Shown: positions 23,261-31,404 of the stretch, piece by piece
Layout: every line of letters starts with the position of its first letter
Position numbering within the stretch: position 1 is the stretch's first letter
Assembly: GCA_021372515.1 (NCBI GenBank)
Contig: JAJFUG010000018.1
Coordinates: forward strand, 1 to 34,759
DNA length: 34,759 bases
Source of the DNA: a bacterium
GTDB lineage: Bacteria > Gemmatimonadota > Glassbacteria > GWA2-58-10
Reading direction: 5' to 3'
The notes under the pieces: generated by a model
Databases searched by the model: none
What the model saw: only the letters and a program-made list of their open reading frames with translations
What the model was told of the DNA's origin: nothing
Made by a program: the position numbers and the translations under genes

Positions 23261-24565
23261 ATGAAACGCCTGCTTGTCCTCCTGTTTCTGACACTGGCCG
23301 CGGTGAGCCTGTATGCCGCCGCGCCCGACACGGAAAAGAAAGCCCCCCTCGAGATCAACGCCAGGCTGGACCACGCCGACTGCCTTTACAGTCTGGGCGA
23401 CAGCGCGTTGTTCAGTGTGGAGATCATGCGTAACTCCGGCAGGAAAGCCCCTTTCACGGTCAGCTACCGTCTTAGCGAGGACGGGGAGCGCACTCTCGAT
23501 GAGGGGAGCCGCGGGAGCAAGGACGGCCGCCTGAGTTTCAGCGGCAAGCTCGACCGTCCCGGTTTCCTGCGCCTGGAACTGACCGCGGTCTCGGGGGCTG
23601 ACACGGTGCGCAAGACAGTGGCCGGCGGTTTCGACCCGCGCGCCATCCGTCCGACCAACATCCTGCCCGAGGATTTCGACCGTTTCTGGCGCGAGGCCCG
23701 CGCCCAGCTCTGGCGCACCCCGGTTGACGCCCAGGTGCAGCCGGTTGCGGATACCACGTTGCCCGGCGCGGCCCACTATCTTGTGAGCCTGGGTAACGTG
23801 AACGGCACGCGGGTCTACGGCCGTCTGGCCGTGCCCGAGGGCCAGGGGCCGTTCCCTGCCGTGCTGATGGTGCCCGGGGCGGGAGTGGGTGTGATCAAGC
23901 CCTGGGGTGACTATATCCGCGCCGGTTTCCTCTGCCTGGCCATCGATGTCCACGGCATCCCGCAGGACCGCGAGGACAGCTACTACCGCAACCTGAACGA
24001 CGCCCTGCTGTCCGGCTACCAGCTTTTCGGCTGCGATGACCCCTACCAGTACTACTACCGGCGGGTGATCCAGGGTTGTTTCCGTGCCCTGGACTATCTG
24101 GCCTCGCGGCCGGATGTGGACACCACCCGCCTGGCCATCGCCGGCTCCAGCCAGGGCGGGGCCCTGAGCCTCCTGGTTGCCGGTCTGGACAGCCGGATCA
24201 AGGCCCTCACCGCCAACGTGCCCGCCATGTGCGATCACACCGGCAGTCTGTACGGACGGCCCTCGGGCTGGCCGCGGCTGCTGCGCGCCGACAGCCGCGA
24301 TTGCGTGCGCCGCACCAGCGCCTACTACGACGCCGCCCTGAACGCGGGCCTGATCAACGTGCCGGCGCGCCTGGCCGTGGGCTTCATCGACCGGACCTGC
24401 GCCCCGACCTCGGTCTATGCCGCGTTCAACAATATCAAGGGCCCCAAGATCATCGACAATTACCCGGACATGGGCCACTCGTTCGGGCCGGACTGGCAGA
24501 AAATCGCCGGGGCCTGGCTGCTCGAGCGTCTTAACGAGAGCAAGGCCGCCAGGGGAGGCAAGTGA
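23261..24565 (+). CDS. Exported CE7-type (acetyl xylan esterase) hydrolase, copy 1
   Basis: A 434-residue exported protein. A signal peptide (about 1-20) is followed by a beta-sandwich-like N-terminal domain (about 28-125) and a carbohydrate esterase family 7 alpha/beta-hydrolase domain (about 130-430). NILPEDFDRFWREARAQL marks the CE7 entry. The triad is Ser297 in GSSQGG, Asp377 in GFIDRTC and His406 in DMGHSFG. CE7 enzymes remove acetyl groups from xylo-oligosaccharides and similar esters. Family members without the extra domain are about 320 residues, so the N-terminal 110 residues are an addition. It is the first of two tandem paralogs, with four bases between its stop and the next start. 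Confidence 0.88.
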   Translation: MKRLLVLLFLTLAAVSLYAAAPDTEKKAPLEINARLDHADCLYSLGDSALFSVEIMRNSGRKAPFTVSYRLSEDGERTLDEGSRGSKDGRLSFSGKLDRPGFLRLELTAVSGADTVRKTVAGGFDPRAIRPTNILPEDFDRFWREARAQLWRTPVDAQVQPVADTTLPGAAHYLVSLGNVNGTRVYGRLAVPEGQGPFPAVLMVPGAGVGVIKPWGDYIRAGFLCLAIDVHGIPQDREDSYYRNLNDALLSGYQLFGCDDPYQYYYRRVIQGCFRALDYLASRPDVDTTRLAIAGSSQGGALSLLVAGLDSRIKALTANVPAMCDHTGSLYGRPSGWPRLLRADSRDCVRRTSAYYDAALNAGLINVPARLAVGFIDRTCAPTSVYAAFNNIKGPKIIDNYPDMGHSFGPDWQKIAGAWLLERLNESKAARGGK

Positions 24566-24569
24566 CGCC

Positions 24570-25871
24570 ATGCGTAAATTATTGCTTCTTAATACAGTTA
24601 CGGCGGCGCTTCTGCTCAGCTTTGCGATAGCCCAGGCACAGACCGCCGCGGGGCCGGACAGCCTTCGCCTGACAGTCAGCGCCGACCGGCCGGACCATAT
24701 CTACAGCCTGGGCGACAGCGCGCGGTTCAGCGTGGATATCCGTCCGGCGCTGAGTCGTGACCAGGAAATGACCCTGGAGTACAGCCTCAGCCTGGATGGG
24801 GCGGACCGGATCGCCCAGGGCCGCCTTGCCACCCGTGGCGGAAGGATCGACCTGGCCGGCAGCCTCGACCGTCCGGGGTTCCTGCGCCTGGACCTGACCC
24901 TGGCCGCCGGGCCCGACACACTCCAGACCGCCTGCGGCTGCGGTTTCGACCCCTACGCGATCCGTCCGACGGGCGTGCTGCCGGTCGATTTCGACCGTTT
25001 CTGGCGCAACGGCCGCGCCGAGCTTCTGCGCTTGCCGATGGACCCGCGTTTGGAGGAGGTGGAGCAGAATGAGATACCGGGCGCGAAGCGCTACAAGCTC
25101 AGCCTGGTGGTCAACGACGGGACCCGGATCAGCGGCTGGCTGACCGTGCCGCCGGGCAAGGGGCCTTTCCCGGCCGCGATCTACGCCCCCTACGCCGGAG
25201 TATACGACCCGGACACACGCACGATCATGGCCCGCGAGGGCCTGGTGACCCTGGCCCTGGAGATCCACGGCCTGGAGCTGGGTCGAGAGGCCGAATATTA
25301 CCGCTATCAGGAGAACGGGGTGCTGGACGCCTACCGCGGCTTCGGCGCGGATGACCCTTACCGTTTCTACTACCGTCGCGCCGTGCTGGGCGTGATCCGC
25401 GCCATCGACTACCTCTGCTCGCGGCCGGATGTGGACAGCAGCCGTATCGGCATCACCGGCGGCAGCCAGGGTGGCGGGCTCAGCCTGATCACCGCCGGGC
25501 TGGACAGCCGGATCAAGGCCGTGGTGGCCAACGTGCCGGTCATGTGCGACCATACTGGCCGCTTTCACGGCCGGCCCTCGGGTTGGCCGGGCATCTTCCA
25601 GTACGCCGCCCGGGAGCGCATCGAGCGCACCTGCGGCTATTACGACGCCGCCCTGATCGCCGGGTTCATCAATGTCCCCGCCCGGATCGGCGTGGGCTTC
25701 ATCGACCCGTTCTGCCCCCCGACCACCGTGTTCGCCGCCTACAACAACGTCAAGGGACCCAAGCGGATCGACTGCCACACCCTGGTCGGGCACGGCGCTT
25801 CTGAGGGCTGGTACGAGGATTCGATCCGCTGGCTGGCCCGGCAGCTTTCAGCCCCCGTCAAGCAGCCTTGA
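24570..25871 (+). CDS. Exported CE7-type hydrolase, copy 2
   Basis: A 433-residue paralog of the preceding gene with the same layout: signal peptide (about 1-23), N-terminal beta domain, and CE7 domain with Ser299 in GGSQGG, Asp379 in GFIDPFC and His408 in VGHGA. The two share long blocks, for instance IYSLGDSA/LYSLGDSA, LDRPGFLRL, and MCDHTG followed by GRPSGWP. They diverge in the oxyanion-side loops and around the final histidine (MGHSF versus VGHGA), which suggests different substrates. The frame is open upstream inside copy 1, but the ATG at 24570 begins the signal peptide and follows an AGGGGAGG site (24551-24557, rather distant). Translation is probably coupled to copy 1. Confidence 0.88.
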   Translation: MRKLLLLNTVTAALLLSFAIAQAQTAAGPDSLRLTVSADRPDHIYSLGDSARFSVDIRPALSRDQEMTLEYSLSLDGADRIAQGRLATRGGRIDLAGSLDRPGFLRLDLTLAAGPDTLQTACGCGFDPYAIRPTGVLPVDFDRFWRNGRAELLRLPMDPRLEEVEQNEIPGAKRYKLSLVVNDGTRISGWLTVPPGKGPFPAAIYAPYAGVYDPDTRTIMAREGLVTLALEIHGLELGREAEYYRYQENGVLDAYRGFGADDPYRFYYRRAVLGVIRAIDYLCSRPDVDSSRIGITGGSQGGGLSLITAGLDSRIKAVVANVPVMCDHTGRFHGRPSGWPGIFQYAARERIERTCGYYDAALIAGFINVPARIGVGFIDPFCPPTTVFAAYNNVKGPKRIDCHTLVGHGASEGWYEDSIRWLARQLSAPVKQP

Positions 25872-25899
25872 GACAAAGCTTGATCCGCGGAGTGTTTTT

Positions 25900-25905
25900 T
25901 ATAAT
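25900..25905 (+). promoter_or_regulatory. Perfect -10 hexamer before the HD-GYP-like gene
   Basis: TATAAT lies in an AT-rich run 125 bases before the start at 26030. No good -35 is found at 16-18 bases, so the call is weak. Confidence 0.25.
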
Positions 25906-26029
25906 AATTAGAACGATGGTCGGATAAGCTATCAATTCAGGAAAAACCAACCCCTCGTCTTTGGTCTCTTGACGCTCGAGTGAAGGATGCAGAGTCCCCC
26001 CCCTCTTGGGCTGAAACGGAAAGAAAAAG

Positions 26030-27571
26030 ATGTCGTTCACCTTCGATAAGGATGTCATCGAGGTCCAAAACCTCGACACCATGGCCTCGTTCGCACGTTT
26101 CCACGCGATCAACGCCGGTGTTTTCCTGGACGGGATCATCCTGGCCGAGGATCTGCTGCGCGACAAGGGCGCCATTGTCCTGTCGCATGACACCGAGCTG
26201 ACCCACGAGAATTTCAAGCGCCTGCTCAGCATGCGCGAGGCCAACCCCAAGATCAATTTCTGCTTCCGTCTCAAACGCGGGGACAAGATCCTCGCCAAGT
26301 TCCGCCAGGAAATCATGGAACGGCTGATGGTGATCATGGACCGGCGGATCAAGACCAAGTTGTTCCGTGACCTGTTCTCCCTGGTGAGCGCCGACCTGAC
26401 CGCCGTGGCCGACCTGGCCCTGGCCTCGCCCGACCTGGTGTTGACCGTGCACCAGATGCGGCTGAGCTGCGAAAGCTCGAAACTGAAAAAATCCCTTTCT
26501 TTCCTGGACCAGGCGCTCAATTCGGCGATCCTGGCCCTGGCGCTGACCCGCACCCCGCTGCTGAAAGAATATTTCGGCAACGAGCGCGAGAAAGCGGTGC
26601 CGCTGTTCAGCGCCGCCCTGATCCACAATTACGGCGCGATAATGAACCTGGCGGCCCTGGCGGAGCAGGCGGACCAGGACCGGGCCAAGCTTTACTGGAC
26701 CCTGATCCTGAAAGACCTGAAGAAGATTGAGAAGACGCTCGTGGACGAAAATCTCAGGTACTGCCTGGAGGCCCTGTGCAGCTATCAGCTCGGGCGGCGC
26801 GATTTCGTGACCGGGGAGGATTACCAATCCATCTGCGCCAATATCCTGGTGGTGGTGGAATATTTCCTGCGGCGGGAGTGCGGTTTGTTCGGCGAGCCGG
26901 ATGAGCCGCGCCGGGTGGTGGACCGGATGAATGTCAAAGCCTTCGAGCACCAGCTCAACGACAGGTCGGTCCAGGCGCTCACGCTCAGCCTGAACCTGAA
27001 AGACATATTCGACTTTTACTCCGAGATGGAACGCCTGCTGGCCGAATGCCCCTACGATTCGGCCACGGCTTACCCGCTGACCGGGTTCCGCAGCCCGACC
27101 CTGTTTGTGTGCCGCAAGCGGGTGACCGCCTGCCGCTGGATCGAGCTTTCGGTCCGGGCGGTCAAGCTGATTGTCAAGCTGGGTGAGCTGGCCCCCAACG
27201 ATTACCACCGCTGCAAGCTGCTCACCCCCAAGCTGATGGATTTCTACAGCGAGTTCTACGACGAGATCAAGGAAGAGACCTCCGGCCAGCAGCCCAAAGC
27301 GGTCGAGCCGATCAAGGTCACCGCGGGTCCGCCGCCGGAGAACGCCCCCAAGCCCGGTGAGGTCGCGCCGGCCAAAGCCGGGGAGACGCCGGCGCAGGAG
27401 GGCGTCGCCGAGGCCGCGCCGGCTGCGGAAGCCGCTGGTGGCGACAAGAGCGCTCCATTCAACGACAGCCTGTCACAGATGTTCAACAAGTTGTCGCAGG
27501 AGAACGCATCCAAGGAAGGGGAGCCCTCGGCGGCGAAATCCAAGACCCAGGATACTCCTGCCGCCGGTTGA
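26030..27571 (+). CDS. Degenerate HD-GYP-like protein with Ala/Pro-rich tail
   Basis: A 513-residue cytoplasmic protein without signal or membrane segments. The segment GIILAEDLLRDKGAIVLSHD (about 35-54) resembles the N-terminal module that precedes many HD-GYP cyclic-di-GMP phosphodiesterase domains. The helical core (about 145-310) follows HD-GYP order, but the metal-binding HD of the usual HDIGK is HN (His199-Asn200 in ALIHNYGAIMN). The HHE and GYP motifs are not found. EDYQSICANILVVVEYF aligns with the usual ARIL-VAD helix. The last 110 residues are low-complexity (Ala, Pro, Glu, Lys). If related, it has lost phosphodiesterase chemistry and would be a binding or scaffold protein. The family assignment is my inference from pattern only. 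The ribosome site is weak (GGAAAG). It is convergent with ridA, 28 bp apart. Confidence 0.65.
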   Translation: MSFTFDKDVIEVQNLDTMASFARFHAINAGVFLDGIILAEDLLRDKGAIVLSHDTELTHENFKRLLSMREANPKINFCFRLKRGDKILAKFRQEIMERLMVIMDRRIKTKLFRDLFSLVSADLTAVADLALASPDLVLTVHQMRLSCESSKLKKSLSFLDQALNSAILALALTRTPLLKEYFGNEREKAVPLFSAALIHNYGAIMNLAALAEQADQDRAKLYWTLILKDLKKIEKTLVDENLRYCLEALCSYQLGRRDFVTGEDYQSICANILVVVEYFLRRECGLFGEPDEPRRVVDRMNVKAFEHQLNDRSVQALTLSLNLKDIFDFYSEMERLLAECPYDSATAYPLTGFRSPTLFVCRKRVTACRWIELSVRAVKLIVKLGELAPNDYHRCKLLTPKLMDFYSEFYDEIKEETSGQQPKAVEPIKVTAGPPPENAPKPGEVAPAKAGETPAQEGVAEAAPAAEAAGGDKSAPFNDSLSQMFNKLSQENASKEGEPSAAKSKTQDTPAAG

Positions 27572-27599
27572 TCAGCAGCCCCACCCGCCGCCACAGGGA

Positions 27600-28004
27600 T
27601 CACCCCTGATAGCGCGTAACCTTGGCTTTCGACTGCGGATCCACCGCCACCGCCTCGATCTCCACCGCTATGCCCATGGGCAGGGCCGCGGCCTGCACCG
27701 TGGTCCGGGCGGGCTTGACCTGGCCGAAAAACCCGGCGTAGACCTCGTTCATCCGGCCGAAATCGGCCATGTCGGTCAGGAACACGGTGGTCTTGACCAC
27801 ATCGGCCAGGCCCGCGCCAGCATCCTGAAGGATCGCCTCGATGTTCTGCAGGCAGAGGCGGGTCTGGGTCTGGATGTCCTGGAGCACCACCTGCCCGGTC
27901 TCGACATCCAGCGGGCCCTGGCCCGAGACATAGATGAAATCGCCCGCCTTGACCCACAGCGAATAAGGCCCCTTGGCCTGGGGCAGCTTTCTCTTTTCCG
28001 ACAT
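27600..28004 (-). CDS. ridA: RidA family (YjgF/UK114) enamine/imine deaminase
   Basis: A 134-residue trimeric cytoplasmic protein. RidA hydrolyses reactive enamines/imines such as 2-aminoacrylate, made by PLP-dependent and other serine/threonine dehydratases, to the keto acid and ammonia. The expected residues are seen: GPYS near the N-terminus, the YVSGQGPLD loop, Arg100 in PARTTVQAAALPMG (the substrate-carboxylate arginine) and Glu115 in VEIEAVAV. GGAGGG precedes the ATG at 28004. It stands alone. A serine dehydratase lies about 21 kb to the left in the same window, giving a plausible source of its substrate. Confidence 0.92.
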   Translation of the reverse strand: MSEKRKLPQAKGPYSLWVKAGDFIYVSGQGPLDVETGQVVLQDIQTQTRLCLQNIEAILQDAGAGLADVVKTTVFLTDMADFGRMNEVYAGFFGQVKPARTTVQAAALPMGIAVEIEAVAVDPQSKAKVTRYQG

Positions 28005-28219
28005 GTGTCCCTCCGGTCTTTTCCCGATTGTCCAAAGTGAGAGTTACGGGCTAACGCTAATAGGTGCAGCGCACGGTGTCAACCGGATTGCCCGCGGGGT
28101 GCGCGAGCGGCCCACGGGCGGATTGACGCGCCGCCGGGATGCGGCTAATATTGTGCGGCGGAGGTTGGGTGTTCCGGGGCTCTGCGATGCCGGCCGCACC
28201 ACTTGTGGAGGACGCCGTT

Positions 28220-29251
28220 ATGAAAGCTCTGCTGCTTGAGGCTTACAGCAGTCTGGTGCTGAGAGAGTTGCCCGGCCCGACGCCCGGACCGGGGGAAATC
28301 CTGGTGCGGGTGCGCGCCTGCGGAATCTGCGGCAGCGATGTCCATGGGCTGGACGGCAGCACGGGGCGGCGCGTGCCACCGCTGGTGATGGGCCACGAGG
28401 CGGCGGGAGAGGTGGCGGTCCTGGGACAGGGCGTCTCCGGCCCGGCGGTGGGTGCACGGGTGACTTTCGATTCCACGATCTATTGCGGCGAATGCCGTTT
28501 CTGCCAGGCCGGCAAGGTCAACCTCTGCGACAGCCGCCAGGTGATTGGCGTCTCCTGCGACGAGTACCGCCGCGACGGGGCTTTCGCCGAATATGTCTGC
28601 GTGCCGGCGCGCTGTGTCTACGAGCTGCCCGCGGGACTCACATTCGAGCAGGCCGCGGTGGTGGAGCCGCTCTCCGTGGCCGTGCACGCGGTGGAGCGCG
28701 TGCCGCTGGAAATGGACGGCACGGCGCTGGTGGCCGGGGCCGGCATGATCGGCCTTCTGCTCGTGCAACTGCTCAAGCTGCGCGGGTTCCGGCGGGTCCT
28801 GGTCAGCGACCCCGATCCCTCCCGCCTGGCCCTGGCCCGCGAGCTGGGGGCGGATGAGGTTCTCGATCCGGGAGCGGGGCCGGTCATGGAGCGGATCGAG
28901 CGCCTGACCGCCGGCCGCGGGGTGGATGCCGCGTTCGACGCTGTGGGCCTGGAGGCCTCGTTAGGCGCATGCGTGGGCTCGCTGCGCAAGGGCGGGGCAC
29001 TCTGCCTGATCGGCAATATCAGCCCGAAAGTCAGCCTGCCCCTGCAGCGGGTGGTGGCCCGTGAGCTGACCCTCTACGGCTCCTGCGCCTCCGCGGGCGA
29101 ATACCCCCTCTGCCTCGACCTCCTGGCCGGAGGCGCGGTGAGAGTGGAGCCGCTGATCAGCGCCGCCGCCCCGCTGGACGAGGGCGCGCTCTGGTTCGAG
29201 CGACTGCGGGCCGGAGGCAGGGGACTGATCAAAGTCATCCTGCAACCTTGA
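28220..29251 (+). CDS. Zinc-dependent medium-chain (MDR) alcohol/polyol dehydrogenase
   Basis: A 343-residue cytoplasmic NAD(P)-dependent dehydrogenase of the sorbitol/threonine dehydrogenase type. Catalytic zinc residues are in ACGICGSDVHG (Cys37) and MGHEAAGE (His59, Glu60). The structural zinc cysteines are Cys89, Cys92, Cys95 and Cys103. The Rossmann loop is VAGAGMIGLLLVQLL, and SDPDPSRL suggests an NAD-preferring acidic residue. GGAGG (28207-28211) is eight bases upstream of this ATG, so the longer frame back to 28139 is not used. It ends 16 bp before an SDR gene, so the two probably work in one pathway, for example stepwise oxidation or reduction of a sugar acid or polyol. The exact substrate is unknown. 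Confidence 0.92.
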   Translation: MKALLLEAYSSLVLRELPGPTPGPGEILVRVRACGICGSDVHGLDGSTGRRVPPLVMGHEAAGEVAVLGQGVSGPAVGARVTFDSTIYCGECRFCQAGKVNLCDSRQVIGVSCDEYRRDGAFAEYVCVPARCVYELPAGLTFEQAAVVEPLSVAVHAVERVPLEMDGTALVAGAGMIGLLLVQLLKLRGFRRVLVSDPDPSRLALARELGADEVLDPGAGPVMERIERLTAGRGVDAAFDAVGLEASLGACVGSLRKGGALCLIGNISPKVSLPLQRVVARELTLYGSCASAGEYPLCLDLLAGGAVRVEPLISAAAPLDEGALWFERLRAGGRGLIKVILQP

Positions 29252-29267
29252 AAACCTGGCGGTTACG

Positions 29268-30065
29268 ATGAGCGGCAAGCTGTTCGATCTTAGCGGACGG
29301 GTGGCGCTGGTGACCGGGGCCAGCCGCGGCCTGGGCCAGTATTTCGGACGGGCGCTGGCTCGCGCCGGGGCCGACCTGGTGATAACCAGCCGTAATCTGG
29401 AAGCCTTGGAGCCGTTCCGGCGCGAGATCGAGGCCCTGGGACGGCGCGCGGCGCCCCTGGAGCTGGACGTGCGCCGCGAGGAAAGCATCACGGCCATGGC
29501 CGCCGCGGCCGAGGCCGCCTACGGGAAAATCGATATCCTGGTCAACAACGCCGGCTGCAACGTGCGCAAAAGTTCACTGGAAATCACCTGGGACGATTGG
29601 AACACCGTGCTCGACACCAACCTGCGCGGCACTTTTTTCGTGGCGCGCGAGGTGGCCCGCGGGATGATCGCCCGCGGCTACGGGCGCATTATCAACATCG
29701 GCTCCGTGACCAGCGTGTTCGGCTACGCCGGGCTGGCCCCCTACTGCGCCAGCCGCGGCGGAGTGCGCCAGCTCACCATGAGCCTGGCCGATGAGTGGGG
29801 CCTGCACGGAATCACGGTCAACTGCCTGGCCCCGGGCTGGTTCCGCACCGAGCAGAACAAAGTGCTGTACGAGGACCGCGAGTGGGTCGAGTACCTGCTG
29901 GACCGCATTCCGCTCAAACGCCCCGGAGCGCCGCCCGACCTGGACGGCGCGGTGGTGTTCCTGGCCAGCGAGGCCAGCGCCTATGTCACCGGCCAGACTA
30001 TCCTGGTGGATGGTGGAATCTCCACCGGGGCGACCCGCGCCCTGCCGAAAAAGAAAGCCCCCTGA
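29268..30065 (+). CDS. SDR-family oxidoreductase with Arg at the catalytic Lys position
   Basis: A 265-residue classical short-chain dehydrogenase, near 3-oxoacyl-ACP-reductase/gluconate 5-dehydrogenase types. The cofactor loop TGASRGLG is at about 16-23, NNAG at about 92-95, and the catalytic Ser is in IINIGSVTS. The active-site motif, normally YxxxK, reads Tyr159-Cys-Ala-Ser-Arg163. The C-terminal ITVNCLAPGWFRTE and VTGQTILVDGGIS are typical. The conserved Lys usually lowers the Tyr pKa and binds the nicotinamide ribose; Arg may partly replace it or change activity. It lies 16 bp after the MDR dehydrogenase gene on the same strand, so an operon is likely. The ribosome site is weak, suggesting coupled translation. 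Confidence 0.9.
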   Translation: MSGKLFDLSGRVALVTGASRGLGQYFGRALARAGADLVITSRNLEALEPFRREIEALGRRAAPLELDVRREESITAMAAAAEAAYGKIDILVNNAGCNVRKSSLEITWDDWNTVLDTNLRGTFFVAREVARGMIARGYGRIINIGSVTSVFGYAGLAPYCASRGGVRQLTMSLADEWGLHGITVNCLAPGWFRTEQNKVLYEDREWVEYLLDRIPLKRPGAPPDLDGAVVFLASEASAYVTGQTILVDGGISTGATRALPKKKAP

Positions 30066-30621
30066 GCCCAGCTTTGTCCGGTTAGGTAATGTTACGGGCG
30101 AACACAAGGATTGTCCCTGTATGTCTTGACCCAGTCTCACGGCCAAACCTCATGCGGCCGGACGGCCGCCGCTGTTGCCTTTGGGGGCCGCACCTGTTTG
30201 AGCCTGCAGCATGGGCAGCGTGTAATTGCTCGTGAAGAGTCGAAGCTTGAAAGCGCTCCAGCGCACGGCGGCGATTCGCGGCAGCGCAGCCGCTGCACCG
30301 CGGGAGCGGAGCCAAGGCTCAGTAAACACTTAAGGTTGCAGTGGAGATGTGGCCGGGACGAGTTTGCGGCCCCCGCTGGCTTTGCTGCTTTGGCCGAAAC
30401 CAAAGCAGAACAGAATCTTTCGACTTCTCACTGCAAGTCCCTGACCGGACACTACTGCCCTGAGCCACTTTCAGTCCGGCGCCGGACGGAACGGAATTTG
30501 CAACCTTTTCCGGCCAGCTTAGGCTTTCAATCCCAAGGGAACGACAGGCTGCACCGCCCCCCGCGGTCAGTTTCCCGAGATCACGACTGGCAGACATCCA
30601 ACGCGCACAGGGAGGTGTGGC
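30066..30621. other. Intergenic spacer with repeat copy B and a leader for the MDVS genes
   Basis: This 556-bp gap holds the second full copy of the dispersed repeat (30152-30433), a 14-bp palindrome GTCCGGCGCCGGAC (30474-30487), and about 130 bp of unremarkable leader. I see no tRNA, riboswitch or credible ORF other than frames that read through the repeat. Confidence 0.6.
30152..30433 (-). repeat. Dispersed ~280-bp intergenic repeat, copy B (inverted relative to copy A)
   Basis: The reverse complement of this block aligns end to end with 8873-9152, with the same conserved ends and middle and no obvious indel over most of its length. Weaker similarity extends to 30091 (GTTACGGGCGAACACAAGG), matching the far flank of copy A. 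Confidence 0.75.
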
Positions 30622-31293
30622 ATGGACGTGTCCTCGGTCAGTTCTATAGTCACCGCCTTACAATCTTATCTAACCTCGGCTACCTCAAGCAGTTCCGAAT
30701 CGGGGACCACCTCCGGCACACAGAGCGGTTCCGAGACTGAGGGCAGCGGCTCGACCGATCTGGTCCAGCTCAGCGCCCAGGCCAAGGCCCTGGCCGAGGG
30801 CGCCGCCAGCTCGGTCGCCAGCTCGTTTTTTTCGAGCATCGACGCCTCGGACGGCATCTCGATGGATGAACTTATCAGCCTGATGCGGGAAAAAACTACC
30901 AGCCTGCTCGACTACCTCGACAACTCCTCTGATATCTACGGCCTGGACAACTCCTCCCAGACCCAGTTCGGCCTGGACTCCCTGGGCAACGTGAATGTCC
31001 TGAACGGCACCGGCGCGAACAAGTCCGCCTATGAATCCCTGTTCTCGCAGAACAACCAGATGAGCGAGCTGTTCCAGCAGATCAGCTCGCTGGCCTCGAC
31101 TGTCAGCGCCTCGCAGCAGGCGCTCGAATTCCGCGAGGCCTACGAGGCCGACCCCCAGGCCGCGCTCGAAAAGTACTCGTACCTGTTCGACGAGGGCTAC
31201 GACCCCCAGGTGAGCCTGGGCTATTCCGAGGGCTCGCTCCAGGCCTGGCTCACGGGTCAGAACGGGACCGAGGCTCAGCAGATAGTCGCTTAA
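30622..31293 (+). CDS. Protein of unknown function, paralog 1 of a tandem MDVS pair
   Basis: A 223-residue protein with no signal peptide or membrane helix. The first 45 residues are Ser/Thr/Gly-rich and look disordered. A DLVQLSAQAKA motif follows (about 46-56), then a helical middle, a segment rich in Asn/Asp (FGLDSLGNVNVLN), and a C-terminal block (about 160-205): SASQQALEFREAYEADPQ, then YSYLF and LGYSEGSLQAW. The same order occurs in the gene at 31405. The D-x-V-x-L/I-S-x-x-A-K motif recalls short motifs in flagellar and other bacterial small proteins, but I cannot name a family. AGGGAGG lies seven bases before the ATG, within a 14-base leader also present before paralog 2. Confidence 0.78.
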   Translation: MDVSSVSSIVTALQSYLTSATSSSSESGTTSGTQSGSETEGSGSTDLVQLSAQAKALAEGAASSVASSFFSSIDASDGISMDELISLMREKTTSLLDYLDNSSDIYGLDNSSQTQFGLDSLGNVNVLNGTGANKSAYESLFSQNNQMSELFQQISSLASTVSASQQALEFREAYEADPQAALEKYSYLFDEGYDPQVSLGYSEGSLQAWLTGQNGTEAQQIVA

Positions 31294-31320
31294 GACCCGC
31301 ACGCCAGGCGCCCCCCGGAC

Positions 31321-31338
31321 TGTACTGTCTGTACTGTC
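31321..31338. repeat. Two tandem copies of a 9-bp unit
   Basis: TGTACTGTC is repeated twice in direct order between the two paralogous genes. It could be chance, slippage or a binding site; nothing else supports a role. Confidence 0.4.
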
Positions 31339-31404
31339 CATGTCCGCCCTGCGCGCTGCGGCATTCCGGCCGAATTTCAAGCCTTGACACAGGGAGGTGT
31401 GTGC

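Noticed and set aside
30440-30621. Sigma-54 or flagellar sigma-28 promoter for the MDVS genes
   Set aside because: I searched for GG-N10-GC and TAAA-N15-GCCGATAA patterns because of the flagellar-like motif in the proteins; only partial matches with wrong spacing were found.
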